The notes: a model not told the origin generated them from the sequence alone. DNA of 64,000 nt from Sitta carolinensis (GCA_032173965.1 CM063290.1:1860001-1924000), one strand, 5' to 3'. Counted from the stretch's first letter, positions 47,416 through 59,825 are shown. Numbers and translations: made by a program.

Positions 47416-49390
47416 AGCCCTCTCCCATCTCCAGGATGATGGGATTTACCCTGGGTTCAGTGCTGGTTAAACTCATCCCTTCCCCGGTAAATCCCTGCTA
47501 ATCCCGACCCCTGCCCGGGCTCCAGCCGCAGGGCTGGAGCTCTGCTGGGCGTTTGAGGCTCTGAGTGACCAGAGGAGCACAGGCTCCTGTGCATCTCCAT
47601 CCAGAGCTGGCTAGGGAGAGCCAAAGGCAGGAAAAACCTCCCCGAGGCGGATTCTACTGCGATTCCAGGCTGCAGCCTCACCATCATCCCCTGGAGAATA
47701 AAGGATGGGGCGGTTAAAGCGATGAGCAGCCCTTTGGATCTGACCGGAGCCCTTGGCCCCTTTTTCCAGCCCGGGGATTGCATTTCCCTGCAGCTCCAGC
47801 ATAGCCTGCCTTCCTTTGGCTCTCCCAGCTGCAGAGCAAGGCAGTAATTCCATCCCCGGGCACTCGGAGGTCTGGAATTCCAGCAGCAACACGAGCTGCC
47901 GGTGTGCTCTGTGGTCTCCTCAGGACTGCTGGAGGCTGGCATAAGGAAAAGGCAGGAGTGAATTACAGCCTGTGCCCTCTCCAGTGACACCCTCCCCTGC
48001 TCCCCATGCAGCCCGACACTGCAGGGATCACACAGCTCCAGCTGCAGAATTCACAGAGGAAAACACAGGCGGGGAAGGGGGAAAAAAAGCCAATTTCAAA
48101 TGCAATCAAAGGGAGTTGCAGATTACCGGGCAAATTTGGAGGCTAAAAATCTGTATTTTAAACGGGACTGGTCCTAGAGAAGCTTCATCCCACAGCTGTG
48201 TTTTCTCTGTTACAGCTGGCACTCCCACTTGAAAGGGCGCTGAGTTATTCACTCCTCAGTTCCCACTATTGCAGGGCAGGGGATAATTTGTTCTGATGCA
48301 ATTTTAACTCAGCATTCGTTTGTCTACAAATTTGGATTTAAGCAGTCAGTGGTGTTGGGGAAATGCCTCCCTGTTCGGAGGCCACGGGACTGCTACAGCC
48401 AGCTATGAGTGAAATGAAGAGAATTCAGCTCCTGTTAAGCAATATTCAGATTATTTTCAGCAATTGCATCTCCAAGAGAAAAAAAAAAGAATGCAAGAAG
48501 AGAAACCTGTAAAGCAGCTTTTAGTGTTTTAAGTGGCTGCCTGATTTTCTTGCTTGTTGACACATGTCTCTGATTGGGCAGCTGGAAAGATAAATCATCA
48601 TCCAAAGATCAAGGTTTCATTTCAGAGCGTGCCTAATCTCCCAAATTTCTTTATTAACGACCTTATTTTCTGGAGTCAGAGCTAGGTGGGAGTTTGAGGA
48701 TGCCAGTGTTAGGTCCTTTAACATGTAATTTCTGCTTTGAGCAGCTGGGATTGGGGGAATTTTGGTCCCATTTTCAATCTGCAGCTCTGACCCGTGGCCG
48801 GACAGCTCCTGCTGGGAAATTCCTGTGGAAAGAAACATTCTTAAAGGGGAACTGGGAGAGTCTGGTCTCCAAAGAATGCATGAAAATCACTTGATGCCCT
48901 CAGCAGGAGGGGTTGGTTGAGTTTTACACACACAAGGAAAAGGGTTTCCAACAGATATTCTGGAAAACTTCATCTGGAGAGGGGAAAAACAAAAGCCTGG
49001 AGCTGGAAACGGCCTCGTGACCACTCCACAGGTGATGTCTGCTGCTTTAAATGGAAAGTAGGGATGAGAGGAGAAAGAGAAGCAGCAAACAATCAATCCA
49101 CCCCCAAAATGCAAATATTTAATTGGCTAAAAGTGGCCATTTTGCTGAATAATTGCTGGGGGTTTGCAGCATCCTGAGGGAATCCTCTGGTGCTGGAGTT
49201 AATAAAATCCTTCCACGGGGCCCTGGGGGGGTTCCAGTCCCTGCACCCCTAAGCTCCCCCGTGGAGGAGGGAGCAGCCAGGCAAAGCTCCAGGATGCAGT
49301 TCAAGCTGTCTGATCTGTGAGTGAATTTGGATATTAGAAGCTGAATGGGTAATCACCTCCTCGGGGTTGGAGTAGAGATCCCGTCTGCAC
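47416..49390. other. No gene recognised
   Basis: About 2 kb without a supported exon. It lies within intron 1 of SPTSSB if the 53.26-kb exon is correct. Confidence 0.45.
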
Positions 49391-49399
49391 GCTCCTGCC

Positions 49400-49515
49400 G
49401 TGGGAGTGTTGTCATTTGTGGGAATGTTGTCATTTGTGGGAATGTTGTCATTTGTGGGAGTGCTGTCATTTGTGGGAATGTTGTCATTGTGGGAGTGCTG
49501 TCATTTGTGACTCTG
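49400..49515. repeat. Short tandem repeat (GTCATTTGTGGGAATGTT)
   Basis: Six copies of an 18-20-bp unit. Confidence 0.85.
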
Positions 49516-49664
49516 CTGTGCTCAGGGGTTTGCTCTGCTGAGTATCCTGAGTTATCCAAGGCACCGGACTTGTCCCTCTTAGTGCTGACATAATTCTGGG
49601 AAGAGCCCACTGATTTTATCCAGGGAGACACTTCCAAGTGCAAACAGAACCAGGAAGGGATTCC

Positions 49665-49765
49665 CATTCTTGTTCTGTTCCCATTCCCATTCTTATTCCC
49701 CATTCCCATTCTTATTCCCCATTCCCATTCTTGTTCCCCATTCCCATTCTTGTTCCCATTCCAGC
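49665..49765. repeat. (CCATTCTTGTTC)n tandem repeat
   Basis: About eight CCCATTCTTRTTCC-type copies. Confidence 0.85.
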
Positions 49766-50074
49766 ATTTCTTTTCATGTTTTATTCAGTGAGCACCAAGC
49801 ACGGTGCACAAGGAATGAAACGATCAGCAGCTGGGCAGAAATCGAAATGTGGCAGCAGATTCCAGGGAATCCACATCCCAGAATTTCCTGGGAACACCAC
49901 TCAGCCCTATCCCAGTGGATCCAAATCCCAGCATTTCCTGGGAACCCCACTCAGCCTGTTTCACCTCCAGCTTTCTCCCAGGCAGGAAATTCCAGGTGGA
50001 ATGGGAATGAGAGGAGCAGCAACAATCCCAGCCCAGCTCCCACTGGGGACAAGAGTCCCCAAACCCACCTTGAC

Positions 50075-50320
50075 TTGCAGATTTTAATAAATAACCCGGG
50101 TTTCCTGGGAAAATTAAAAAATCTTCCAGGAGTGGAAGGGGTAAGGCTGAAAAGCTTAAATAAATAATAAATAAAGAAAAGCTTAATATGCCTCAAACCC
50201 CACCTTGTCTTGCAGATTTTAATGAATAACCACCCTTGGAATTCTGAAGGGTGAAGCAGAGACTGTGGGGTTTGCTGGAAAAATTAAAAAAAATCTTCCA
50301 GGAGTGGAAGGGCTGAAAGA
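50075..50320. repeat. Two-copy tandem repeat, about 130 bp
   Basis: CTTGCAGATTTTAATRAATA and ATCTTCCAGGAGTGGAAGGG both occur twice (50080/50210 and 50122/50293). Confidence 0.8.
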
Positions 50321-50647
50321 GCCGTGGTGTTTCCAGCCCTGTTTCTGTTTTGCCTCGCTCAGGAGAGTGAATTCCAGCATCGTCTGAATCTTTAACCCCA
50401 ACTTCCTCCTGCTGGAGCACCCGGGTGCTATTTTGGTTCTTTCAAACGCTGCAGAGTGCACTCAAGGGCCAGGATTTCCCTGTCCAGGAAAAGTTCCTGT
50501 TACCTGTGGGAAGCTCGAGCCCCTCCTGGAGTGGCAGTGCCACACCTGCACAAAGTCTGAGCCCGCTTCCTCCTCTCCACCTGAACCCTGCTCTCTGTTT
50601 GTGCTCCTCCTGCAGCAGTTCTGCGCTCCCAAGCTGGGGTTTTGCAC

Positions 50648-50965
50648 TCTGCTTTCAGGCCTGAAATTCCTGATTTTCTAAAGTTCTGGTTTTCTGGTGT
50701 TTTGGTTTACTGCAATTCTTTTCTGGGGAAAAGAACATAAGCACCAAAGTTGTTTTTTGTGACAATATTCATGTTGTGAATTCCTCCAGTGGGAGGGATT
50801 TTTCTTTTTGCTGTGTCTCTGGTTTGACCAATGTGAGTGAAGAGGTTTGCCTTTCGCCAATCACGGTGGCCTGTAAAAAAATTATATGTAACAAAAAACA
50901 ATCCCTAAAAATAAATTAATTCTTCACAGAACCTTGAAAGAAATCACAAAGCATCTGTATTGTAT
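50648..50965 (+). mobile_element. LTR-like dispersed element, copy 4
   Basis: The most complete start among the copies: TTTTCTAAAGTTCTGGTTTT, TGGTGTTTTGGTTTACTGCA, a GACCAATG box, a TATA-like TTATATGTAA and AATAAATTAA near the end. Confidence 0.65.
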
Positions 50966-53080
50966 AGATACTGTATATTATATATATATATATGTATAGT
51001 ACAAAGACAGGGTTTGGTGCTGGAATTCAGCTGGAGCTCACGGATCCTGGAGCACCAGGATTCCTGTCAGCTGCAGGGGGTTGCTGAATTTTCCACCAGA
51101 AAGTTGCTGACTTTTCTCCTTCAGTCCAGTTAAGGACACAGATGGAGTTGGTGATGCCCACGTGGAAAAGCCCTGCCAGGTGAGATGCCCACATTTCTGA
51201 CCCTGAGGGAAGCAGAGCCTGGTCTGCAGCACCCCCAGGGATGTCCTTTGGAGAGAGGATTCCTCAGCAGGCACTAGCACAGCAGCTGAAGTCTGCACGG
51301 ACTCAGCTGCTCCCAGCAAAGCCACAGCTCTAAAGAACTCAGCTGCCCCCAACTTTGCTTTGCCCCTAACTTGGCAGCCTGGCTGATTTTTCCGTGCCCA
51401 ATCCCATCCTTAGGCACAGGGAAAGAGAAGATGCAGCTTCTCCATGACAACAGCATTCCTGGAGCAGCTCTGTCCCATTTTCTTCCAAGGCCAAATTAAT
51501 TTTTCAACAATTTTCCTCTGCTTCCCTGCCCTGAAGTTTCCTCGGTTGTTTTCTTACATAACCAGCTGTTCCTTGCAGTTTAGGGATAGAAATCTTCCCT
51601 TGCAGCTTGCCTGGCTCTGGGTCCTCCCCCCGTGCCAGGATTTGTACCTTGGAGCAGAACAGGTGAGCAGCTCTGCCAGAGAAGATGGGGAAAATGGCAA
51701 ATCCCAGGGAAAGGGAAACCTTCCCCTCTCTTTTGAGTGTCAATATAATTAGGAACACGGTTTTGAACAGAACTATTCCCAAACAAACCCTCCAGTTCGG
51801 GACTGGAGACCAGCACGGGTTAAAATTGCAAACACTTAAAGGTGGACAGTTCTCAAAGGACTGTTCCAGGAATATCTCAGAGGGGTATTGCTTTTGCTCC
51901 TGGTGACAAACCTCAGTTCCTTGTGAGATTTGGGACATCATCTACAGCCTTCAAAGGCTTTCTCAAGTTCAGGAGGTCGTGTAAACACATCAGTCTGTCA
52001 AGAAAATGACTGAGATGTCTGGGCTCTAAAATAAGATTTACTCTCAGTTGTAGCCCTTCTTTGATTTGGACTTCTTTGCTTTGCTCTGAGTCATTTCTGA
52101 GGCAGCTGAAAGTTCCAGCTTGGGTTGTGTGCAGCGTGAGCAGGTGAATATTGTCACAGCTATGACAGGAATTAGTGGAAAATGGGACCAAACTCTTGTG
52201 CAAGTGCATCTCCCCTGAGATCTCATCAAAGGAAGCAGGGTTGCACCACTCCACTCACTGCTCCAGAAGCAAAAATGGAGTGAGATTCTTGCAACAGATA
52301 AGAAATAAAAAGGGAGAGGCACTTTTGGCACAGATTTAACCCCATCCATGCAGTGGGGAGCAGCTTCCTTTGCAGGCCACTTGCTCGCTGTGAGTGAACA
52401 GGTTTGGACACACAAAGCTGTTGATAGCCATAAAACAAATAAAGAGCTCCATAAAACGTGGCTTGGCAGCACCCAGAGCAGAGCCCTGGCTGCCTCTCAG
52501 GCAGCTGGAGCGCCAGGTCCTGGTGCTGGAGGCTTTTTGGGCACACAGGGGTGGCACAAGCCTTGCCCCAGCTGCTGCCCAGTCTCAGCATCTCCCATTC
52601 CAGCTGGAATAACGTCCATGCTCCGTGCACAGCTTCTCTCCACTAAACCTGCACCAGAAATCCCTCCAAGCACCCATGGAATTGCTCTGGAGACACTGCT
52701 GCTTGTACCACACTCGCGATATTTGTGGAGAGAAAGAAAACCTGAGCGTCCCAATCCCCAAGGCATTAAAATCCGCATTAAAACCCCTCAGAGTGCCTTG
52801 GGCTGACTAAGCAGAGCCTGAACATTTATGGCAGGGATTCTCCTCCATATTACCCAAGGTTTATCCAACAGGGAAGGCAGGAATTGCACCTGCTTCCCAC
52901 CGAAGGCAGCCACCAGCAACTCTAAGAGAACCGGGGAGGGCAGAGCAGCGCAGCCACCTTCCCTCCTGCATCCCCCCCTCCTACCGCCACCTCTCCACTG
53001 CCGGCTCTTCCGTTTTTAGGGAATCCCTAAGGCATCCTCCCGCCACCTGCAACTCCCCGACCGCGGGGCTGCAGCAACAA
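50966..53080. other. No gene recognised
   Basis: About 2.1 kb with several short frames but no domain or supported exon. Confidence 0.45.
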
Positions 53081-53082
53081 GT

Positions 53083-53155
53083 CACAGAATTCCCGAACGG
53101 TCCGCTTTGGAGGGGACCCTGAAGCTCCTCTCATCCCCCCCCCTGCCCCTGAAAT
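53083..53155 (-). mobile_element. CR1 LINE 3' end fragment
   Basis: AGTCACAGAATTCCCGAACG and TTTGGAGGGGACCCTGAAGC, the inverted 3' end of CR1, mutated. Confidence 0.7.
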
Positions 53156-53255
53156 CCCGGGAGCCCTGGCCGGAGGCTGCAGCTGCCCTGAGGGAGGCAC
53201 AGCCCCGCAACCCCCGGAGCGTCCGCGGCTCCCGGGCCTTCCCCCCGCTCCTTAC

Positions 53256-53740
53256 CGAGCCTCCGGGCACTCGCCGTGGCAGCGGCCGCGCTCGCCAAGG
53301 TCACCGGCCCCTGGCTGCGGGATGCTCCGGGACGCGCCTCCGCCGCGATGCCCTTGGGCGAGCCGAGCTGAGCCGGGGACGAGCGCCGGGCTGCGGGAAA
53401 CTGGGCTGCGGGAACACCGGGCTGAGAGAACACCGGGATGCGGGAACACCGGGATGTAGCGCGCCGGGCTGCGGGAACACCGGGATGCGGCGCACCGGAA
53501 TGCGGGAACGCAGCGATGCAGGAATACAGCGATGCGGGAACACCGGGCTGCGGGAACACAGCAATGCGAGAACACCGGGATGCAGCGCACCGGGATGCAG
53601 GATCACCGGGATGCAGGATCACCGGGCTGCAGCACACCGGGCTGCGGGAACGGCGGGCTGCGGCACACCGCGGCCCCGCGCCTCCCTCTCCTCCGCTCCG
53701 CTGCCCGCAGCTCCCCAGCCCGGCGCTGCCCGCGCTTAAA
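53256..53740 (-). other. Candidate non-coding first exon of SPTSSB, ending in a strong donor
   Basis: On the - strand, GAGGCTCG is followed by GTAAGGAG, a good splice donor at 53255, inside a CpG-rich block. A TATA-like ATTTAAG lies near 53735. The donor points toward the SPTSSB acceptor at 45012, which would make an 8.2-kb first intron. This is inference from position and strand only. The exon may also belong to an unrelated transcript. Confidence 0.35.
53395..53665. repeat. Minisatellite inside the CpG island
   Basis: About fourteen copies of GGGCTGCGGGAACACCGGGA-type units, 16-20 bp. Confidence 0.9.
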
Positions 53741-54027
53741 TCCCCACCTTTCCCCCTCCCTGCTCCCTCCTCCCCCGCCGCTCCCCTCCGCCCGCTCGCC
53801 GCCGTGCCCGCGGCCCCGGGCCGGTGCCTGCGCCCCGCCCGCTGCCGCAGCCGCTGCGCTCGGGGAGCGGCGGGGCCGGGCCGGGCAAGCCCGCGGCATG
53901 CGGCTGGCGAGCAGCGCCGGGAGGCGACTGCTGGCCCGGAGCGCCCGGGGGCCCGGCTGCTGCCCGAGCTGGCGACATGCGCTGCGGGCTGCGCCAGAGC
54001 CGCGCTGCATGGGGAGCCTTCCTATCG

Positions 54028-54605
54028 CACCCCGGTGTCGCGACAGACACCCTGCACATCGCACCCCTCTATCGTGACTGACACCCTGCACATCGCACCC
54101 CTCTATCGCGACTGACACCCTGCACATCGCACCCCTCTATCGTGACTGACACCCTGCACATCGCACCCCTCTATCGCGACAGATACCCTGCACATCGCAC
54201 CCCTCTATCGTGACTGACACCCTGCACATCGCACCCCTCTGTCGTGACTGACACCCTGCACATCGCACCCCTCTATCGCGACTGACACCCTGCACATCGC
54301 ACCCCTGTGTCGCGACTGACACCCTGCACATCGCACCCCTCTATCGCGACAGATACCCTGCACATCGCACCCCTCTATCGTGACTGACACCCTGCACATC
54401 GCACCCCTGTGTCGCGACAGACACCCTGCACATCGCACCCCTCTATCGTGACTGACACCCTGCACATCGCACCCCTCTGTCGTGACAGATACCCTGCACA
54501 TCGCACCCCTCTGTCGCGACAGACATCCTGCACACCGCACCCCTCTATCGCGACTGACGCCCTTCTTATTGCACCCCTCTGTCGCGACAGACACCCTGCA
54601 GATCA
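54028..54605. repeat. 34-bp CpG-containing minisatellite, about 17 copies
   Basis: GCACCCCTCTATCGTGACTG plus ACACCCTGCACATC. Each copy holds one to three CpGs (ATCGCGAC or ATCGTGAC). It borders the CpG island. Confidence 0.95.
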
Positions 54606-54709
54606 CACTTCTCTGTCCGCAGGTGCCGTTGAGCATCCCGGCACCACAGCAGTGAGTGGGAAGGAGCTGGAGCTGCAGCGCCGCCTTCCAGCGGCAGGAG
54701 AGGGGATTT

Positions 54710-56855
54710 GGGATGAGCTCACACTGATCAGGGTTTGGGATGAGCTCCCATTGATCAGGGTTTGGGATGAGCTCCCATTGATCAGGGTTTGGGATGAGCT
54801 CACACTGATCAGGGTTTGGGATGAGCTCACACTGATCAGGGTTTGGGATGAGCTCCCATTGATCAGGGTTTGGGATGAGCTCACACTGATCAGGATTTGG
54901 GATGAGCTCACACTGATCAGGATTTGGGATGAGCTCACACTGATCAGGGTTTGGGATGAGCTCCCATTGATCAGGGTTTGGGATGAGCTCACACTGATCA
55001 GGATTTGGGATGAGCTCACACTGATCAGGGTTTGGGATGAGCTCCCATTGATCAGGGTTTGGGATGAGCTCACACTGATCAGGGTTTGGGATGAGCTCAC
55101 ACTGATCAGGGTTTGGATGAGCTCCCATTGATCAGGGTTTGGGATGAGCTCACACTAATCAGGATTTGGGATGAGCTCCACATTGATCAGGATTTGGGAT
55201 GAGCTCCACATGCAGGGTTTGGGATGAGCTCCCATTGATCAGGGTTTGGGATGAGCTCACCATGATCAGGATTTGGGATGAGCTCCATTGATCAGGGTTT
55301 GGGATGAGCTCCCATTGATTGGGTTTGGGATGAGCTCACACTGATCAGGGATTTGGGATGAGCTCCATTGATCAGGGTTTGGGATGAGCTCCCATTGATC
55401 AGGGTTTGGGATGAGCTCCCATAGATCAGGATTTGATGAGCTCACATTGATCAGGATTTGGGATGAGCTCACATGATCAGGGTTTGGGATGAGCTCCCAT
55501 TGATCAGGGTTTGGGATGAGCTCACACTGATCAGGATTTGGGATGAGCTCACACTGATCAGGATTTGGGATGAGCTCCCATTGATCGGGTTTGGGATGAG
55601 CTCACATGATCAGGATTTGGGATGAGCTCCCATTGATCAGGGTTTGGGATGAGCTCCCATTGATCAGGGTTTGGGATGAGCTCCCATTGTCAGGATTTTG
55701 ATGAGCTCCCATTGATCAGGGTTTGGGATGAGCTCCCATTGATCAGGGTTTGGGATGAGCTCCCATTGATCGGGTTTGGGATGAGCTCCCTGATCAGGTT
55801 TGGGATGAGCTCACATGTCAGGTTTGGGATGAGCTCCCATTGATCAGGGTTTGGGATGAGCTCCATTGATCAGGGTTTGGGATGAGCTCACACTGATCAG
55901 GGTTTGGGATGAGCTCCCACTGATCAGGGTTTGGGATGAGCTCCCATTGGTCAGGGTTTGGGATGAGCTCCCATTGGTCAGGGTTTGGGATGAGCTCCCA
56001 TTGATCAGGGTTTGGGATGAGCTCACACTGATCAGGGTTTGGGATGAGCTCCCATTGATCAGGGTTTGGGATGAGCTCACATTGGTCAGGGTTTGGGATG
56101 AGCTCCCATTGATCAGGGTTTGGGATGAGCTCCCATTGAATGGGGTTTGGGATGAGCTCACACTGATCAGGTTTGGGATGAGCTCACACTGATCAGGGTT
56201 TGGGATGAGCTCCCATTGATCAGGGTTTGGGATGAGCTCACACTGATCAGGTTTGGGATGAGCTCCCATTGATCAGGGTTTGGGATGAGCTCACATTGAT
56301 TGGGTTTGGGATGAGCTCACACTGATCAGGTTTGGGATGAGCTCCATTGATCAGGGTTTGGGATGAGCTCCCATTGATCAGGGTTTGGGATGAGCTCCCA
56401 TTGATTGGTTTTGGGATGAGCTCCCATTGATCAGGATTTGGGATGAGCTCCCATTGATCAGGGTTTGGGATGAGCTCCCATTGATAGGGTTTGGGATGAG
56501 CTCACACTGATCAGGATTTGGGATGAGCTCCATGATCAGGGTTGGATGAGATCCCATGATGGGGTTTGGGATGAGCTCACACTGATCAGGATTGGGATGA
56601 GCTCCATTGATCAGGTTGGGATGACTCCCATTGATCAGGGTTGGGGATATCCCATTGACAGGAAAGATGCTCGTGACAGGGTTGTGAGCTCCCATTGATC
56701 AGGGTTTGGGATGAGCTCCCATTGATTGGGGTTTGGGATGAGCTCACACTGATCAGGATTTGGGATGAGCTCACACTGATCAGGTAATCCCAGGAGGGGA
56801 TTTGGGATGAGCTCACGCTGAGCCGGATCTGGGGTGAGCTCACACTGACCAGTAC
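54710..56855. repeat. 27-bp minisatellite, about 78 copies, 2.1 kb
   Basis: GGGATGAGCTCACACTGATC plus AGGGTTT. Two variants (ACACTGATCA and CCATTGATCA) alternate. Every unit carries the palindromes GAGCTC and TGATCA. The unit is nine codons, so frames stay open across it. Confidence 0.97.
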
Positions 56856-56869
56856 CCGCAGGTGTCAGG

Positions 56870-58280
56870 TGCGGCGTTCCCAGAAAGGAGAGCTCGGGAT
56901 GCTCAAGTATTTATAAGGCTTCACCTGAGATCCCATGGAACACAACGTGACCCTGCCAATCACGAGGCTCAGGTGTCTGTATTTTATTCCCCCCAGAGAT
57001 AAAAAGCTCAATTTCATGCCCTGCTCTCTACCAAACATCTACTTTAGAACACAACTGTGCAGTTCAAACGAGACATAAAAGTGTCAGAAATGCTTTTTTT
57101 CCCCTTTTCCCCTGGAGCAGCAGCACATTCCAGACACAATCTCTCCCACCAAACCAAGGGTCGCTGTTCCGGTACCTTCCGACCCCAAAGGAATGCAAAC
57201 CGTTCCCAAGACCAGGTGGAGCAGCTGGCGTTAAAGCCGCTCTTCCCTCTTTAAGCACATTTTAACGCTGCTTTAAAGCCGCTCTTTCCTTTAACAGGCG
57301 CTTGCACAAACAGAGGAGAGCAGGTGACAAAGGGGCCAGCGGGGTGGGACGCTTTCCTTCCCCACCCTACAGCGCCTCGCTGCTGTTTTTATGGATGTTG
57401 ACTGTGGCACTGATGCTTGCTTTGCCTTTGGTGTTAAAAAATTCACACGCAAAGGCTTTGTTGGAAATTTAAAAGGTCCCTTCCTAGCTCGGGGCAGAGC
57501 TCCTGCCTGTCCTGGAGCTCTGTTTGTGTCTGGCCACAGCTGTGATGATGCTTTAAGGTTTAGCTTTTCTATTTTTCACATTCTGGGCTGGTTTAGTGTG
57601 CAGTTCTGGGTTTCATATTCAGTGTTGGTGAGCTCTCTTCTCAGAGCAGACAGACAAAACAATTCCTGCTCCAGCTTGGGACCAAGGACAACTTCCACCC
57701 CAAGAACAAAACCCACAGTGAAGTGAGAATTAAAAACCAGGATGGAGCTGCATACCCTGGAGCTGTAATTGCACAATGAACTCCAGTGTGCAAAGGACCA
57801 GAACTTATCAAAGTGTGAGCCCTCGTGCCTTGGAGCCCATTTTGGGACCATTTTGGGTTCCCCCTGGGTGTGGGCACTGCCCAGGTGTGCCCAGAGAGGC
57901 CCTTTAATCAATCCCTTTTAATAAATCCCTTTAAATCAATTCCTTTCAATAAACCCCTTTAAATCAATTCCTTTTAATCAATTCCTGTTTTTTCCTTTTG
58001 CTCCGGCTGCTCTCTGCTCCAGCTCAGCCTCCAGAAGGCACCAGCTGGGGTGGTGGAATCCTGGAGTGGGCAGAAGCTGGAATGGCCAGAGGGGTTTTGC
58101 CATTCCCCTAAAATCCCCTAAAAATCCTGGCAAATTTTGGGTTATCATGCCACTGGCTCCACACAACAGGTTAATTTAGGATGTTTATTCCAGGGGCTGC
58201 TCTTTGCAGAGAGGAGTTTATAAAAAACCTGTCCCTCAGTCTCATTAGCACCCGGCTGAGCTGCTGCTTGCTTCTGCTGG
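56870..58280. other. Intergenic, no gene recognised
   Basis: Includes a short (CCTTTTAATCAATT) repeat at 57900-57985. No exon found. Confidence 0.45.
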
Positions 58281-58282
58281 GC

Positions 58283-58610
58283 ACAGAATCCCTGAATCTT
58301 GGGATCGTTTGTGTTGGAAAAGATCTTCAAGATCAACAAAAATGTTCCCAAAGCCACCACTAAAACCCAAATGCCACATCCCCGCGGATTTTAAATCCCT
58401 CCAGGGATGGGGGCTCCACCTCGGGCAGCTGTGCCAGGGCCGGGCAGCCCTTTGCAGGAAGAAACTGTTCTCAAAATCCAAACTGAACCTCCCCTGGCAC
58501 AGCCTGAGGTGTTCCCTCATCCCTGGGATAAGATCCCAAATCCCCCTCGGCTTCCCCCACTTGTCAGGGAGTTGTGTAGAGCCAAAAATTCCCCCTGAGT
58601 CCCCTTTGCT
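58283..58610 (-). mobile_element. CR1 LINE fragment (antisense to +)
   Basis: CACAGAATCCCTGAATCTTG, GTTGGAAAAGATCTTCAAGA, CAAAGCCACCACTAAAACCC and TTTTAAATCCCTCCAGGG follow the inverted CR1 order. Confidence 0.85.
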
Positions 58611-58629
58611 CCAGGCTGAGCCTTCCCAT

Positions 58630-58765
58630 CTCCTCAGGAATTTTCCATCCCTTCCCAGCTCCCCCAGGATTCTCCATCCTTTCCAGCTCCCCCAGGAATT
58701 CTCCATCCCTTCCCAGCTCCCTCAGGAATTCTCCATCCCTTCCCAGCCCTTCCCTGGCTCCAGCC
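58630..58765. repeat. About 29-bp tandem repeat, four copies
   Basis: CCTTCCCAGCTCCCTCAGGA plus ATTCTCCAT. Confidence 0.85.
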
Positions 58766-58939
58766 CCGTCCCCCGGTGAACTCAGCCCTTCCCGCAGGTT
58801 CTCTCTTTCCCAAACTCCTCCTTTGCCTTGTTTTGCTCCGGCCGATCCAATGAGGAGGATTCTCCTCCCGGGAGGTTCAGGTTTGCTGGTACCCTGGAAA
58901 ATGCTTGGTTTAGAGCGTTGTGCTTGTCCTGGCTGGATC

Positions 58940-59080
58940 CGGACGGCTCAGGGTCTGTGGGATCGTTAATTCTTCGGGCTGGGATGTTTGGGCAGGGTGG
59001 GATTACTGGGGGGTCCTGTCCAGGAACTGGGCTGGATGATCCCTGTAGGGCCATTCCAGCCGGGATATTCCCTGAGTTTT
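58940..59080 (+). mobile_element. CR1-like fragment
   Basis: GGGCTGGATGATCCCTGTAG and GGCCATTCCAGCCGGGATAT resemble a CR1 3' end. Confidence 0.5.
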
Positions 59081-59384
59081 ATGCTTCATCTGCGGACCCG
59101 TTCCTGGCAGAGCTGTTGGGAGCTCCTGGAGCTCCCTCTTGTGCTGAGCCTCACCTGGAGCAGCGATTCCCATTTTCCCTAAAACCTCCTGAGCTTTCCT
59201 TCTCCATCCCACTGCTGCTCTGCCATCCCTGTCCTCCCCAGCCCCACCTGCCAGCCTGGAACCCTTTTTGTTGTCCCCCATTCCAGCTCGAGGGTGGCAC
59301 CGCGGCTGGAGGCTCCGTCAGCTCCAGGGAACCGGGGGGATCCTGCCCACCTCAGCACAGCCTGCTGCTCCTCCCCTTCCATGG

Positions 59385-59825
59385 GAAAAAAAAGAGATGG
59401 GAATGGAAAAGAAGAGATGGGAATGAGGAGATGGAAATGGAAATGAGGAGATGGAAATGGAAGAGTTGGAAATGGAAAAGGGATGGAAATGGAAAAGAAG
59501 AGTTGGAAATGGAAAAGGGAGATGGAAATGGAAAAGAGGAGATGGAAATGGAAAAGAGGAGATGGAAATGGAAATGAGGAGATGGAAATGGAAAAGAAGA
59601 GATAAAAATGGAAAAGAAGATATGGAAATGGAAAAGAAGAGATAGAAATGGAAAAGAAGAGATGGAAATGGAAAAGAAGAGATGGAAATGGAAAAGAGGA
59701 GATGGAAATGGAAAAGAGGAGATGGAAATGGAAAAGAGGAGATGGAAATGGAAATGAAGAGATGGAAATGGAAAATAAGAGATAAAAATGGAAAAGAAGA
59801 GATGGAAATGGAAGAGATGGAAATG
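59385..59825. repeat. Polypurine minisatellite (GGAAATGGAAAAGAGGAGAT)
   Basis: About 20 copies of an 18-20-bp unit, nearly pure purine plus T on the + strand. Confidence 0.95.

Larger units (their letters stand above)
53160..54030. promoter_or_regulatory. CpG island
   Basis: About 0.9 kb of very high G+C with dense CpG, the strongest in the right half of the window. It contains a minisatellite (53395-53665) and runs into a CpG-containing 34-bp array. It probably marks a promoter; SPTSSB on the - strand is the nearest candidate gene. Confidence 0.6.

Noticed and set aside
53107..54127. Frames of 150-225 residues in the CpG island on both strands
   Set aside because: High G+C lowers stop frequency; no recognisable domain and no consistent splice structure, and the minisatellite accounts for much of them.
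54028..54605. CRISPR-like direct repeats
   Set aside because: Units are head-to-tail without unique spacers, and the DNA is vertebrate.
54409..55131. 240-residue + frame with WDEL(T/P)LIRV repeats
   Set aside because: The 27-bp array is nine codons per unit, so frames stay open on both strands. No flanking gene structure.
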